Below, piece after piece: positions 16,292-25,245 of a stretch of DNA of 64,000 nt. The position numbers were made by a program, and so were the translations under genes. Within the stretch, counting starts at the first letter, position 1. Each line of letters begins with the position of its first letter. The DNA lies in NCBI GenBank assembly GCA_009926135.1, contig RFPL01000001.1, positions 186,001 through 250,000 of the forward strand, given 5' to 3'. A model generated the notes under the pieces. That model searched no databases, had not been told where the DNA came from, and saw only the letters and a program-made list of their open reading frames with translations. Origin of the DNA: Sphingomonadaceae bacterium (GTDB taxonomy: Bacteria; Pseudomonadota; Alphaproteobacteria; Sphingomonadales; Sphingomonadaceae).

Positions 16292-17287
16292 ATGACCGAG
16301 CTTGTCAGGGTTGCAGCACTGTCGGGCTATATCGAGACCATGAAGGGCCTCGGTCTCGACCCGCGCCCGCTACTCAAGGAACAGGGACTGTCGGCCGATC
16401 TGCTGGTCAATCCTGAACAGCTGATCCCCGCGCGGGCCGCGATCCGCCTGCTGGAGCGCAGCGCGGCTGAAAGCGGCTGCATCACTTTGGGACTGCGCAT
16501 GGCCGAAGGCCGCGCATTGGCCAATCTTGGCGCGAGCAGCCTGCTGATTGCGCATCAACCAACCCTGCGCCACGCCCTGACCGCGCTTCAGGAATTCCGC
16601 GCGCGGATCAATTCGACGCTTGTCCTGCAGCTCGAAGACATCGGCGAAGACACGGTCCTGCACGAAGACTTCACCCTGCGGCGGCCAGAGCCGGTCAGGC
16701 AATCGTCGGATCTGGCGCTCGGCGTGCTGATGCGGCTGTGCACCGAAGTCCTGGGCTCAGACTGGTCGCCGCGGCTCGTCTGCTTCACGCATGAAGCGCC
16801 CCCCGCAGCCGAACTTGGCCGCTTCGCCCGCATGTTCGGTTGCCCGGTGCAGTTTGATAGCGAGTTCAACGGCATCGTGCTGCGCAAGGCCGATCTCGAT
16901 CGCCCCAACCAGCGCGCCGACGGCCAGCTTGCGCGGCATGCGCGGCAGTTGCTCGACGCAGTGATGAGCCCGACTGACCGGACCGTGACCCAGGATGTCG
17001 ATCAACTGATCCGCCTGCTCATGCCAACTGGCCGCGCCTCGATCCAGAACTGCGCCGCCTCGATGGGCATGACCGTGCGGACACTGCAGCGCTTGCTCGA
17101 TGCCGATGGGACCAGCTTCAGTACCCTCCTGAACGAAGCGCGGATGCAGTTGGCGACCCAGTACCTCGCCAATCCACGGATGCGGATCACCGATATCGCG
17201 GGCATGCTGGGTTACAGCTCGATCGGCGCGTTCAGCCGTTGGCACACGCAGGTCTTCGGCAAGCCGGCCCGCGCCAGCCGGCGCTGA
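16292..17287 (+). CDS. AraC-family transcriptional regulator
   Basis: 331-aa regulator. Residues about 20-200 match the 'arabinose-binding domain of AraC transcription regulator' type sensor (N-terminal YIETMKGLGLDPRPLL, then LGLRMAEGRALANLGASSLL). The C-terminal double HTH includes NCAASMGMTVRTLQRLLDAD and ITDIAGMLGYSSIGAFSRWH. Divergent placement next to the quinone oxidoreductase/dioxygenase/BKACE operon suggests that it controls that operon in response to the substrate or an intermediate. Confidence 0.9.
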   Translation: MTELVRVAALSGYIETMKGLGLDPRPLLKEQGLSADLLVNPEQLIPARAAIRLLERSAAESGCITLGLRMAEGRALANLGASSLLIAHQPTLRHALTALQEFRARINSTLVLQLEDIGEDTVLHEDFTLRRPEPVRQSSDLALGVLMRLCTEVLGSDWSPRLVCFTHEAPPAAELGRFARMFGCPVQFDSEFNGIVLRKADLDRPNQRADGQLARHARQLLDAVMSPTDRTVTQDVDQLIRLLMPTGRASIQNCAASMGMTVRTLQRLLDADGTSFSTLLNEARMQLATQYLANPRMRITDIAGMLGYSSIGAFSRWHTQVFGKPARASRR

Positions 17288-17433
17288 GTCAATGGAGGTC
17301 AAGGATCAGCCGCTGGCGAGAGTGATAGCTAAGCGCTGTGGCTGTTTCAAACCTGCCATGCCGGATTGTCCGACCAAGCCGACATTGATGGACAGCACCG
17401 CCCAGCACCTTCCCGCCGATATCCGGGCGAGAG

Positions 17434-18540
17434 CTAGGCCAGCGGCGCAAGCCCTTCCAGCAACAAGCGGACCAGATCGGCCTGGCCGCTTGTTCCGGTC
17501 TTGGCGTAGATCCGCTTGGAATAGTTTCTGGATGTCTCAGCGGTGAGCCGCAGGCTCGCCCCCGCATCGATGATCCGTTCGCCGCGCATCATGCGATAGG
17601 CAAGACCGGCCTCGCGCGCGGACAGCCGGTAAATGGTCTGGATCGCGTCAATCGCTCGCCGCGCATCGGCAAGCCGGTGAATGCGGACCGTGCCGATCAC
17701 CGCGGGCAGCGCGTTTGGCGGCGGCAGCTCGAGGTCAGTACGCCGTAGCAGCAGGAATTGCTCGCCATGCCCGTCCAGCGGAATGGCCGCCGTATCCCTG
17801 TTGCCGTCGGCGATTGCGGCACAGGCTGTGTCGATCCGGTGGCTGATGTCGGGGAGAAGCTGCAGCCGCCGACCGGGCTTGCCGGAGGGATCATCGGCAA
17901 TCGGCAAGATCGCTTCGGCCTGAGCGGTGGCGGCCATGATCCGGCCATCGCGATCGAAGGCGAGCTGGCCAATCCCGATCCGGGCCAGGGCGCTATTGGC
18001 CATGGCCGCCTGCAATTGCTGCTCCGCCAGCTTCACCCGCGCCCTCAGCGCGCTGGCGAATAGCGGGGCGATGGCAGACAGGCTGGCCACCGCAGCCGCA
18101 GAGAAATCCTCCCGTTCACGGGCTAGCACTACCCAGGCATCTGCCGTCCCTGCGGATATGCGTAACCAGCGGCCATAGCGGATGCCCAGTTCCTGCAGCG
18201 ACTTGCGCTGCTGCGCGAGACGCACCGGATCGTCGAAATCGAGCATCTCTTCCAGCCCATAGACCCGGTCCGGGCGCAGTTGCCCGTGGGGATGCAGGCG
18301 CAGGCTGATGAGCCGTTGGAAATCAAGCGGTGGTTCATCGGCGGCGCGCGGCGCGCTGACTTGCAGGACAGCCGGTTCCTGACCCTGCATGGCGTTGGCC
18401 AGCCCGATTATCAGCAGGCCGCGCCGCGCATGGGTGCGGGCCACCAGATTGCGCATGAAGGTGTGCCAGGGCGGACTTTCGTGGACGCCGTCGATCAGCG
18501 GGAGAAACAGCTCACGTTGGTCCAGCGGGAGAAAGGTCAT
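17434..18540 (-). CDS. LuxR-family transcriptional regulator with PAS-like middle
   Basis: 368-aa regulator. The C-terminal 60 residues are a LuxR/GerE HTH (LSAREAGLAYRMMRGERI, then LTAETSRNYSKRIYAKTG and ADLVRLLL). The middle (about 180-250) has PAS-like features (ALARIGIGQLAFDRDGRIMA); the N-terminus is an unassigned sensor region. No acyl-homoserine-lactone-binding signature is evident. Start ATG at 18540 is chosen because GGGAG lies 8 nt upstream; an in-frame ATG at 18555 lies within the same palindrome and lacks a good site. It is divergent from cysD. Confidence 0.82.
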   Translation of the reverse strand: MTFLPLDQRELFLPLIDGVHESPPWHTFMRNLVARTHARRGLLIIGLANAMQGQEPAVLQVSAPRAADEPPLDFQRLISLRLHPHGQLRPDRVYGLEEMLDFDDPVRLAQQRKSLQELGIRYGRWLRISAGTADAWVVLAREREDFSAAAVASLSAIAPLFASALRARVKLAEQQLQAAMANSALARIGIGQLAFDRDGRIMAATAQAEAILPIADDPSGKPGRRLQLLPDISHRIDTACAAIADGNRDTAAIPLDGHGEQFLLLRRTDLELPPPNALPAVIGTVRIHRLADARRAIDAIQTIYRLSAREAGLAYRMMRGERIIDAGASLRLTAETSRNYSKRIYAKTGTSGQADLVRLLLEGLAPLA

Positions 18541-18547
18541 GCACTTT

Positions 18548-18563
18548 GCTCCCATATGGGAGC
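18548..18563. promoter_or_regulatory. 16-bp perfect palindrome over the LuxR-type gene start
   Basis: GCTCCCATATGGGAGC reads identically on both strands and lies 8 nt upstream of the LuxR-type ATG. Its minus-strand right half contains GGGAG, the ribosome-binding site. It is suited to binding a dimeric HTH protein (autoregulation, possibly also cysD control) or to folding as a 6-bp RNA hairpin that hides the site. Confidence 0.55.
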
Positions 18564-18598
18564 TTCATGGTCAACCCGACACGGCAATTGGGGAGGGC

Positions 18599-18631
18599 AT
18601 GAACCGCATACTGGGTGAGGCCCGCCGATGA
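18599..18631 (+). CDS. Possible 10-codon mini-ORF coupled to cysD
   Basis: ATG at 18599 begins a 10-residue frame ([10 protein letters not shown]) whose TGA overlaps the cysD start as ATGA. A purine-rich GGGGAGGG precedes it but only 1-2 nt away, closer than usual. It contains no Cys or Met run that would mark it as a sulfur-sensing leader peptide. It is listed only because of the exact stop-start coupling. Confidence 0.25.
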   Translation: MNRILGEARR

Positions 18632-19557
18632 GCGATATGACAAGCAAAGCGCGATTGACCCACCTGCAGCGGCTTGAGGCCGAAGCGATTCACATCATGC
18701 GCGAGGTTGTGGCCGAGGCGGAGCGTCCGGTCATGCTCTACTCGGTGGGCAAGGACAGCGCGGTGATGTTGCACCTGGCGCGCAAGGCATTCTATCCAAG
18801 TCCGCCGCCCTTTCCGCTACTTCATGTCGACACCACCTGGAAATTCCAGGCGATGTACGAGCTGCGCGACCGCATGGCGCGCGACAGCGGGATGGAGCTG
18901 CTCGTCTACCAGAATCCCGAGGCGGCCGAGAATGGCATCAACCCCTTCGACCATGGCCCACTGCACACCGACATGTGGAAGACCGAGGGGCTCAAGCAGG
19001 CGCTCGACAAGTACGGGTTCGACGCAGCCTTCGGGGGCGCGCGGCGCGACGAGGAGAAGAGCCGGGCAAAGGAACGGATCTTCAGTTTCCGTTCGGCCAG
19101 TCACGGCTGGGACCCCAAGAACCAGCGGCCCGAATTGTGGAACATCTACAACGCGAGGAAGCACAAGGGCGAGAGCATCCGCGTTTTCCCGATCAGCAAC
19201 TGGACCGAATTGGACATCTGGCAATACATCCAGGTCAATGACGTGCCGATCGTACCGCTCTATTTCGCCGCGCCCCGGCCGACCTACGAGTGGGAGGGGC
19301 AGTTGTTCATGGCTGACGATATTGCCCGGCTGGAACGGGTGCTGGGCTATCGCCCCGAGATCGTCGAACGCCCGGTCCGGTTCCGCACGCTCGGCTGTTT
19401 CCCGTTGACCGGCGCCGTCGAAAGCACGGCCAGCACCCTGTCTGAAGTGATCCAGGAAACGCTGCTTACCACTACCAGCGAACGCCAAGGCCGCATGATC
19501 GACAAGGACGCGGGGGGCGCGGGCATGGAAGTCAAGAAGCAGCAGGGGTACTTCTGA
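18628..19557 (+). CDS. cysD: Sulfate adenylyltransferase small subunit
   Basis: 309 aa. CysD transfers AMP from ATP to sulfate, forming APS in assimilatory sulfate reduction. It belongs to the PAPS-reductase/ATP-sulfurylase fold: the PP-loop-like [19 protein letters not shown] is present, followed by [28 protein letters not shown] and the C-terminal [22 protein letters not shown] (shown in part). The length is standard. GAGG lies 8 nt before the ATG. Its TGA overlaps the cysNC ATG by one base, so the two subunits are translationally coupled. Confidence 0.97.
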   Translation: MSDMTSKARLTHLQRLEAEAIHIMREVVAEAERPVMLYSVGKDSAVMLHLARKAFYPSPPPFPLLHVDTTWKFQAMYELRDRMARDSGMELLVYQNPEAAENGINPFDHGPLHTDMWKTEGLKQALDKYGFDAAFGGARRDEEKSRAKERIFSFRSASHGWDPKNQRPELWNIYNARKHKGESIRVFPISNWTELDIWQYIQVNDVPIVPLYFAAPRPTYEWEGQLFMADDIARLERVLGYRPEIVERPVRFRTLGCFPLTGAVESTASTLSEVIQETLLTTTSERQGRMIDKDAGGAGMEVKKQQGYF

Positions 19558-21467
19558 TGGTCGATGCGGCGATCTACCAGACCGATGCCCTCATAGCCGA
19601 GGATATCGACGCCTATCTCGAACAGCACCAGCACAAGACCATGCTGCGCTTCATCACCTGCGGCTCGGTGGATGACGGCAAGTCGACCCTGATCGGGCGG
19701 CTGCTTTATGACAGCAAGATGATCTTCGAGGATCAGCTTGCCGCGCTGGAGACTGACAGCCGCAAGGTTGGCACGCAGGGTCAGGAAATTGACTTCGCCT
19801 TGCTGGTCGATGGGTTGGCAGCCGAACGCGAGCAGGGCATCACCATCGATGTCGCCTATCGGTTCTTCACCACTGAAAAACGCAAGTTCATCGTCGCCGA
19901 CTGCCCGGGGCACGAACAATATACTCGCAACATGGTGACCGGAGCCAGCACGGCCGACCTGGCGGTGATCCTGATCGATGCGCGCAAGGGCGTGCTGGTC
20001 CAGACCCGGCGGCATTCATATCTGTGCCACCTGATCGGCATTCGCAACCTGGTGCTGGCAGTAAACAAGATGGACCTGGTGGACTATGACCAGGCGGTGT
20101 TCGACGCGATCGTGGCGGACTATGCCGAATTCGCGCAGAGCATCGGCATCGACAGTTTCACCGCCCTGCCGATTTCCGGCATCAAGGGCGATAACATCAC
20201 TGCGCTGTCGGCCAATACCCCGTGGTTCCAGGGACCGACGCTGGTCGAACATCTTGAAACGGTCGAAGTGCTGTCCTCGGTTGATGCCGACATGCCGCTT
20301 CGCCTGCCGGTGCAGTGGGTCAACCGCCCCAACCTCGACTTCCGGGGCTTCTCCGGCCTGATCGCCACGGGCAGCGTTAAGCCGGGTGACGAGGTTCGGG
20401 TCCTGCCTTCGGGCAAGACCAGCACGGTCAGCAGGATCGTCACCCTCGATGGCGATCTGGCTGAGGCGGTGGCCGGACAATCAGTCACGCTCTGCCTTGC
20501 TGACGAGATCGACTGCTCGCGCGGGGATGTGATCGCCGCCGCTGCCAATCCGCCGCAGGCCGCCGATCAGTTCGAAGCGACGCTGGTGTGGATGAACGAC
20601 GATCCGATGCACGTCGGCCGCGCCTATTGGCTGAAGCTGGGCTCGCAGGCGGTCTCGGTCACCGTGCAGCAGCCCAAGTATGCCGTAAACGTCAACACGA
20701 TGGAGCATATCGCGGTCAAGACGCTCGACCTCAATGCCATTGGCGTGGCTGAGATCATCACCGACAAGCCGATCGTGTTCGAACCCTACAGGGACAACCG
20801 CGCGCTTGGCGGGTTCATTCTGATCGACAAGCTGACTAACGCCACGGTCGCCGCCGGGATGATCAATTTCAGCCTGCGCCGCGCCCAGAATGTCCACTGG
20901 CAGCCGACTGACCTCACCCGTGAGGATCATGCCCGGTTGAAGAACCAGATCCCCAAGGTGCTGTGGTTCACCGGCCTGTCCGGTGCAGGCAAGTCGACCA
21001 TTGCCAACGAGGTCGAAAAGCGGCTCCATCTGATGAACCGCCATACCTTCCTGCTCGATGGCGACAACGTGCGCCACGGGCTTAACAAGGATCTTGGCTT
21101 TACCGAGGCCGACCGGATCGAGAATATCCGCCGCGTGGGTGAAGTGGCCAAGCTGATGGCCGATGCCGGCCTGATCGTCATTACCGCCTTCATCAGCCCA
21201 TTCCGTGCGGAGCGCGACATGGTGCGCAAGATGCTGCCAGCGGGCGAATTCATCGAGATCTACGTCGACACCGCGCTGGAGGTGGCCGAGGCGCGCGACG
21301 TGAAGGGTCTGTACAAGAAGGCACGCCGGGGTGAACTGGCCAACTTCACCGGGATCGATAGTCCCTATGAACCGCCCGAAGCCCCCGAGATCCGGGTCAA
21401 CACCGTCGAAATGTCGGCCCAGGAAGCGGCCGAGTACATCATCGCCCAGCTGCTGCCGCTGAAATGA
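19557..21467 (+). CDS. cysNC: Bifunctional sulfate adenylyltransferase large subunit / APS kinase
   Basis: 636-aa fusion. The N-terminal CysN GTPase (about 1-440) has [31 protein letters not shown] and VNKMDLVDY; it couples GTP hydrolysis to APS formation with CysD. The C-terminal APS kinase (about 465-636) has its own P-loop, [19 protein letters not shown], then [17 protein letters not shown], and makes PAPS. Such CysNC fusions are common in alphaproteobacteria. cysQ follows after 107 bp. Confidence 0.97.
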   Translation: MVDAAIYQTDALIAEDIDAYLEQHQHKTMLRFITCGSVDDGKSTLIGRLLYDSKMIFEDQLAALETDSRKVGTQGQEIDFALLVDGLAAEREQGITIDVAYRFFTTEKRKFIVADCPGHEQYTRNMVTGASTADLAVILIDARKGVLVQTRRHSYLCHLIGIRNLVLAVNKMDLVDYDQAVFDAIVADYAEFAQSIGIDSFTALPISGIKGDNITALSANTPWFQGPTLVEHLETVEVLSSVDADMPLRLPVQWVNRPNLDFRGFSGLIATGSVKPGDEVRVLPSGKTSTVSRIVTLDGDLAEAVAGQSVTLCLADEIDCSRGDVIAAAANPPQAADQFEATLVWMNDDPMHVGRAYWLKLGSQAVSVTVQQPKYAVNVNTMEHIAVKTLDLNAIGVAEIITDKPIVFEPYRDNRALGGFILIDKLTNATVAAGMINFSLRRAQNVHWQPTDLTREDHARLKNQIPKVLWFTGLSGAGKSTIANEVEKRLHLMNRHTFLLDGDNVRHGLNKDLGFTEADRIENIRRVGEVAKLMADAGLIVITAFISPFRAERDMVRKMLPAGEFIEIYVDTALEVAEARDVKGLYKKARRGELANFTGIDSPYEPPEAPEIRVNTVEMSAQEAAEYIIAQLLPLK

Positions 21468-21574
21468 GGCTGCACGGGCGATGACCTTTTTCTGTGGGCG
21501 CGAAAGCCCTTGTCGCAGCTTGTCCAGCGGGCTGAACTGCCGCGCCAGCCGGGCGCCAACTGGGGGAACCCGGA

Positions 21575-22321
21575 ATGCATGACGGCCTGACCGACGCTGA
21601 CCTGGCCGCACACCTGGCCGAGGTGGCCGGCCGCATCCTGCTGGAAGTGCGCCGTTCTGGACTCTTCTCGGGCAAGGCGCTGGGCAAGGCCGGAGACCAG
21701 ACGGCCAACCAGTTCCTTGTCCACGCCTTGCGCGAGCAGCGGCCTGATGACGGTATCCTGTCCGAGGAAGAGCGGGACAATTTCGAGCGGCTGGCCCACG
21801 CGCGCGTCTGGATTGTCGATCCGGTCGACGGGACCCGCGAATACGGTGAAGAGCGGACCGACTGGGCAGTGCACGTCGCACTGGCGGTCGATGGCGTGCC
21901 GCGCCATGGTGCGGTCGGCCTGCCCGGGCTTGGCATCGTGCTGCGCTCTGACCAGCCAACCCCGTTGCCTCCCGCCAACCAGCCGTTGCGCATGGTCGTC
22001 AGCCGCACCCGGCCAGCAGCCGAAGCGGTTGCCGTGGCCCGGGCGCTTGGCGCCGAACTGGTGCCGATGGGTAGCGCCGGCGCCAAGGCCATGGCGGTGG
22101 TGCGGGGAGAAGCTGATATCTACCTTCACACCGGCGGCCAGTTTGAATGGGATAGCTGCGCCCCGGTTGCCGTGGCGCTGGCCCACGGCCTCCACTGCTC
22201 GCGGGTTGATGGCGCAGCGCTGAGCTACAACCAGAGCGATACCTACATGCCGGATCTGCTGATCTGCCGCCAGGAACTGGCGGACAAGGTTCTGGTCGAG
22301 GTTGCCAGGTTCGGCAGCTGA
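21575..22321 (+). CDS. cysQ: 3'(2'),5'-bisphosphate nucleotidase
   Basis: 248-aa member of the inositol monophosphatase superfamily. CysQ removes the 3' phosphate of PAP, the by-product of PAPS use. Metal-site motifs are present: LSEEERDNFERL (acidic cluster), WIVDPVDGTREY (DPxDGT) and GQFEWDSCAPVAVA (WDxxA). Start ATG at 21575 gives MHDGLTDADLAAHL. Its position after cysD and cysNC supports the PAP role over inositol phosphate hydrolysis. Confidence 0.93.
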   Translation: MHDGLTDADLAAHLAEVAGRILLEVRRSGLFSGKALGKAGDQTANQFLVHALREQRPDDGILSEEERDNFERLAHARVWIVDPVDGTREYGEERTDWAVHVALAVDGVPRHGAVGLPGLGIVLRSDQPTPLPPANQPLRMVVSRTRPAAEAVAVARALGAELVPMGSAGAKAMAVVRGEADIYLHTGGQFEWDSCAPVAVALAHGLHCSRVDGAALSYNQSDTYMPDLLICRQELADKVLVEVARFGS

Positions 22322-22438
22322 CTCTGGCACCCCATCCAGGTCTGGACAGTCCGGATCGGGGATGACACGGTCATCAGCGAGTGCCTTACGTGCTTCGTCG
22401 ATGCCGTGATCCGGCTGAATCTGAACCTGGAGACTGTC

Positions 22439-23458
22439 ATGGAATATACCCGTCTGGGCAAGACCGGTCTGGTCGTTTCGCGGCTGTGTCTTGGCTGCAT
22501 GAGTTTCGGCGATGCCGCGCGGGGGCCGCATAGCTGGGTGGTCGGCGAAGACGATGGCCGCGCGATCATCCGCGCCGCGCTTGAGCGGGGAATAAACTTC
22601 TTCGACACCGCGAATGGTTACTCGGAGGGCTCGTCTGAAGAGATCACCGGCCGGGCCCTGCGCGATTTCGCCAGCCGCGACGAAGTTGTGCTGGCCACCA
22701 AGGCCTATACGCCTTGGCGCAATGCGCCAAACACTGGCGGTCTCTCGCGCAAGGCCCTGTTCCAGGCGATCGACGACAGCCTCGCCCGGCTTGGGACCGA
22801 CTACGTCGATCTGTTCCAGATCCATCGCTGGGACTACAACACCCCCATCGAGGAAACGATGGAGGCTTTGCATGACATCGTGAAGTCCGGGCGCGCGCGC
22901 TATATCGGGGCGTCATCGATGTTTGCCTGGCAGTTCGCCAAGGCGCAGCACATTGCCACGGTGAACGGCTGGACCCGTTTCGTCTCGATGCAGCCGCAGG
23001 TCAGCCTGGTCTACCGCGAGGAAGAGCGCGAGATGATCCCGCTTTGCATTGATTCGGGGGTAGCCGTGTTGCCGTGGAGCCCCCTTGGCCGCGGGATGTT
23101 GACCCGCCCGTTCGAGGAAAAAACCCAGCGGTCGGAGAGCGACCTGTTCGGCAAGTATCTTTTCGCGCAGACCGAGGCGAATGATCGCCTGATCGTCGAG
23201 GCCGTGCAGCAGGTGGCAACTGAATTGAGCCTGCCGATGGCGCAGGTGGCGATGGCGTGGCTGCTCCGTCAGCCCGGAATCACTGCGCCGATTGTCGGGG
23301 TTACCAAATTGCCGCAGTTGCTCGATGCCGTCGCCGCGATCGGGTTGCAGCTGACTGACGAACAGACCGGTCGGCTCGAAGCCCCTTACCTCCCCCGACC
23401 GGTCATTGGCCTGGCCCCGCCGCTCAAGCTCGGCGGCACCGTGTCGCTGGCGGGCTGA
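22439..23458 (+). CDS. Aldo/keto reductase
   Basis: 339-aa NADPH-dependent (alpha/beta)8-barrel oxidoreductase. The catalytic tetrad can be placed: Asp and Tyr in FFDTANGYSEG, Lys in VLATKAYTP and His in DLFQIHRWDYNTP. It resembles the YajO/YcsN-like AKR group with the N-terminal MEYTRLGKTGLVVSRL. The physiological substrate is unknown. Start ATG at 22439 is preferred over an upstream in-frame codon lacking a ribosome-binding site. Its last 73 bp overlap the 3' end of the convergent LysR-type gene. Confidence 0.92.
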   Translation: MEYTRLGKTGLVVSRLCLGCMSFGDAARGPHSWVVGEDDGRAIIRAALERGINFFDTANGYSEGSSEEITGRALRDFASRDEVVLATKAYTPWRNAPNTGGLSRKALFQAIDDSLARLGTDYVDLFQIHRWDYNTPIEETMEALHDIVKSGRARYIGASSMFAWQFAKAQHIATVNGWTRFVSMQPQVSLVYREEEREMIPLCIDSGVAVLPWSPLGRGMLTRPFEEKTQRSESDLFGKYLFAQTEANDRLIVEAVQQVATELSLPMAQVAMAWLLRQPGITAPIVGVTKLPQLLDAVAAIGLQLTDEQTGRLEAPYLPRPVIGLAPPLKLGGTVSLAG

Positions 23459-24396
23459 GCTCCCGTCAGGCCGGCAGCGCTCCCGGCCCAGCCCAGGCCT
23501 ACCAGGCGCTCTGCCAGGAAGTCGACGAGGACCTTCACCCGCGATGGCCGCAGTGCGCTGGGCGGGGTTACCAGGTAGAGGTTGATCGGGGTGAGGCTCC
23601 AGCCGGGAAGGATTTCGACCAGGCTGCCTTCTTCAAGCTCGCGCCACACCGAAAACAGCGGCTGGATGGCAATGCCCAGACCGGCAACCAGTGCGGGCAC
23701 CACGACATCGGCGTTATTGGTGATGAGCCGCCCCGAAATCTTGCCTTCCCACTCTCCATGCAGCGGATGCGTCAACCGCCAGACATCGGGCTTGGGCTGG
23801 TTGGAATAGAGCATGGCCTGGTGGCCCAGCAGGTCGCGTGGGTGGCCGGGATGACCATGCCGTTCCAGATAGGCCGGTGCGGCCACGATCGGGCGCTGCA
23901 CTTCGCACAACTTGCGGGCCCGCAGCGACGAATCGGTGAGCGCCGCGATCCGCAAGGCCAGGTCAAAGCCCTTGCCGATCATGTCTTCCTGGGCGTCGCT
24001 GAGATGAAGATCGACCGTTATTTCTGGATAGGCTTTGAGAAACTCCGGCAGGATCGGGCCCAGTTGCTGGATCCCGAACGACATCGGCGCGGTCATGCGG
24101 ACCAGCCCGCACGGCTGATCCGCCTGCGCCAGGGATTCGGCTTCGGCCGCTTCCCCTTCGGCCAGGATGCGCCGGGCCCGATCCAGCACGATCCGGCCAT
24201 TGTCCGTCAGGCTGAGTTGGCGCGAAGTTCGGTGGAGCAGCGGAACCCGCAGGCGCGCTTCAAGGCGCGAAATCGCCTTGGAAACCGTCGGCTTGGACAG
24301 GTTCAGCGCATCGGCCGCGCGCGCGAAGGAGCCCAGGTCGGCAACCTTGGAAAATATCGCCCAGGCTTCAAGATCGGGCAAGCGCGACATGCACAT
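23386..24396 (-). CDS. LysR-family transcriptional regulator
   Basis: 336-aa LTTR. The N-terminal winged HTH is clear: FSKVADLGSFARAADALNLS and TVSKAISRLEARLRVPLLHR. The effector domain (about 95-300) has the LTTR pattern (VRMTAPMSFGIQQLGPIL, YPEITVDLHLSD). It has a roughly 25-residue C-terminal extension lying antisense inside the aldo/keto reductase gene. ATG at 24390 (MSRLPDLEAW) is an alternative start. It is divergent from a pirin, a pairing often seen in proteobacteria, and probably controls the pirin. Confidence 0.88.
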   Translation of the reverse strand: MCMSRLPDLEAWAIFSKVADLGSFARAADALNLSKPTVSKAISRLEARLRVPLLHRTSRQLSLTDNGRIVLDRARRILAEGEAAEAESLAQADQPCGLVRMTAPMSFGIQQLGPILPEFLKAYPEITVDLHLSDAQEDMIGKGFDLALRIAALTDSSLRARKLCEVQRPIVAAPAYLERHGHPGHPRDLLGHQAMLYSNQPKPDVWRLTHPLHGEWEGKISGRLITNNADVVVPALVAGLGIAIQPLFSVWRELEEGSLVEILPGWSLTPINLYLVTPPSALRPSRVKVLVDFLAERLVGLGWAGSAAGLTGAQPASDTVPPSLSGGARPMTGRGR

Positions 24397-24491
24397 TCCT
24401 TCACTGATGAGTTTCCAACGGTTCTATTTCTTTGATACGTTCCCGGCCCTAGATTGTCGCCAGTAAAATCGCATCCATCCGGAGACGAACG

Positions 24492-25190
24492 ATGATCGAT
24501 CTGAGGCCCTTCGCGACGCTTGGCGGGGCAAACCATGGCTGGCTCGACGCCAAGCATCACTTCTCTTTCGCCAATTATTATGATCCGGCGCGGATGAACT
24601 GGGGCAGCCTGCGGGTCTGGAACGATGACATCATCCAGCCGAAGACCGGTTTCCCGCCCCATCCGCACAACGACATGGAGATCATCACCTATGTCCGCGC
24701 GGGTGCCATCAGCCACCGCGACAACCAGGGCAATGAAGGCCGCACCGAAGCGGGCGACGTGCAGGTAATGTCCGCCGGCAGCGGGATCATGCATTCCGAA
24801 TACAATCTGGAAGATGAAGCCACCCAGATCTTCCAGATCTGGATTCAGCCGGATTCCCGCGGCGGCCAGCCGGCGTGGGGATCGCGCCCGTTCCCGAAGG
24901 GAGAGCGGGCTGGGCGGTTCGTGACGCTTGCCTCGGGCTTTGCCGAGGATGCTGAGGCGCTGACGATCCGGACCCCCGGCCGGGTGGTCGCTGCGACCCT
25001 GCGGGCGGGTGAGACCGCCGAATATCCGCTGGGCATTGATCGCAAGGCCTATCTGGTCCCTGCAACCGGCGCGGTCGAGATTGAAGGCGTGCGGGTCAAT
25101 GCCCGCGATGGTGCCGCGATCAGCGCCACTCAGACCATCCGGGTGACTGCGCTGGAAGACAGCGAGATCGTCCTCGTCGACGCCGCCTGA
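24492..25190 (+). CDS. Pirin family protein
   Basis: 232-aa bicupin of the pirin family (YhhW-like). The metal ligands are visible: PHPHNDMEIITYV (His-x-His) and SAGSGIMHSEYNLED (His and Glu). Family members bind Fe or similar metals; some act as quercetin dioxygenases, others as redox-responsive cofactors. The reaction here is unknown. The start has a CGGAG site upstream, and the gene diverges from the LysR-type gene across 95 bp. Confidence 0.9.
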   Translation: MIDLRPFATLGGANHGWLDAKHHFSFANYYDPARMNWGSLRVWNDDIIQPKTGFPPHPHNDMEIITYVRAGAISHRDNQGNEGRTEAGDVQVMSAGSGIMHSEYNLEDEATQIFQIWIQPDSRGGQPAWGSRPFPKGERAGRFVTLASGFAEDAEALTIRTPGRVVAATLRAGETAEYPLGIDRKAYLVPATGAVEIEGVRVNARDGAAISATQTIRVTALEDSEIVLVDAA

Positions 25191-25245
25191 ACCCCCGCAC
25201 GTCCGGAACTGTTCGGCGCGCAGGACCGCCCCGCCCGCCCGTGCT

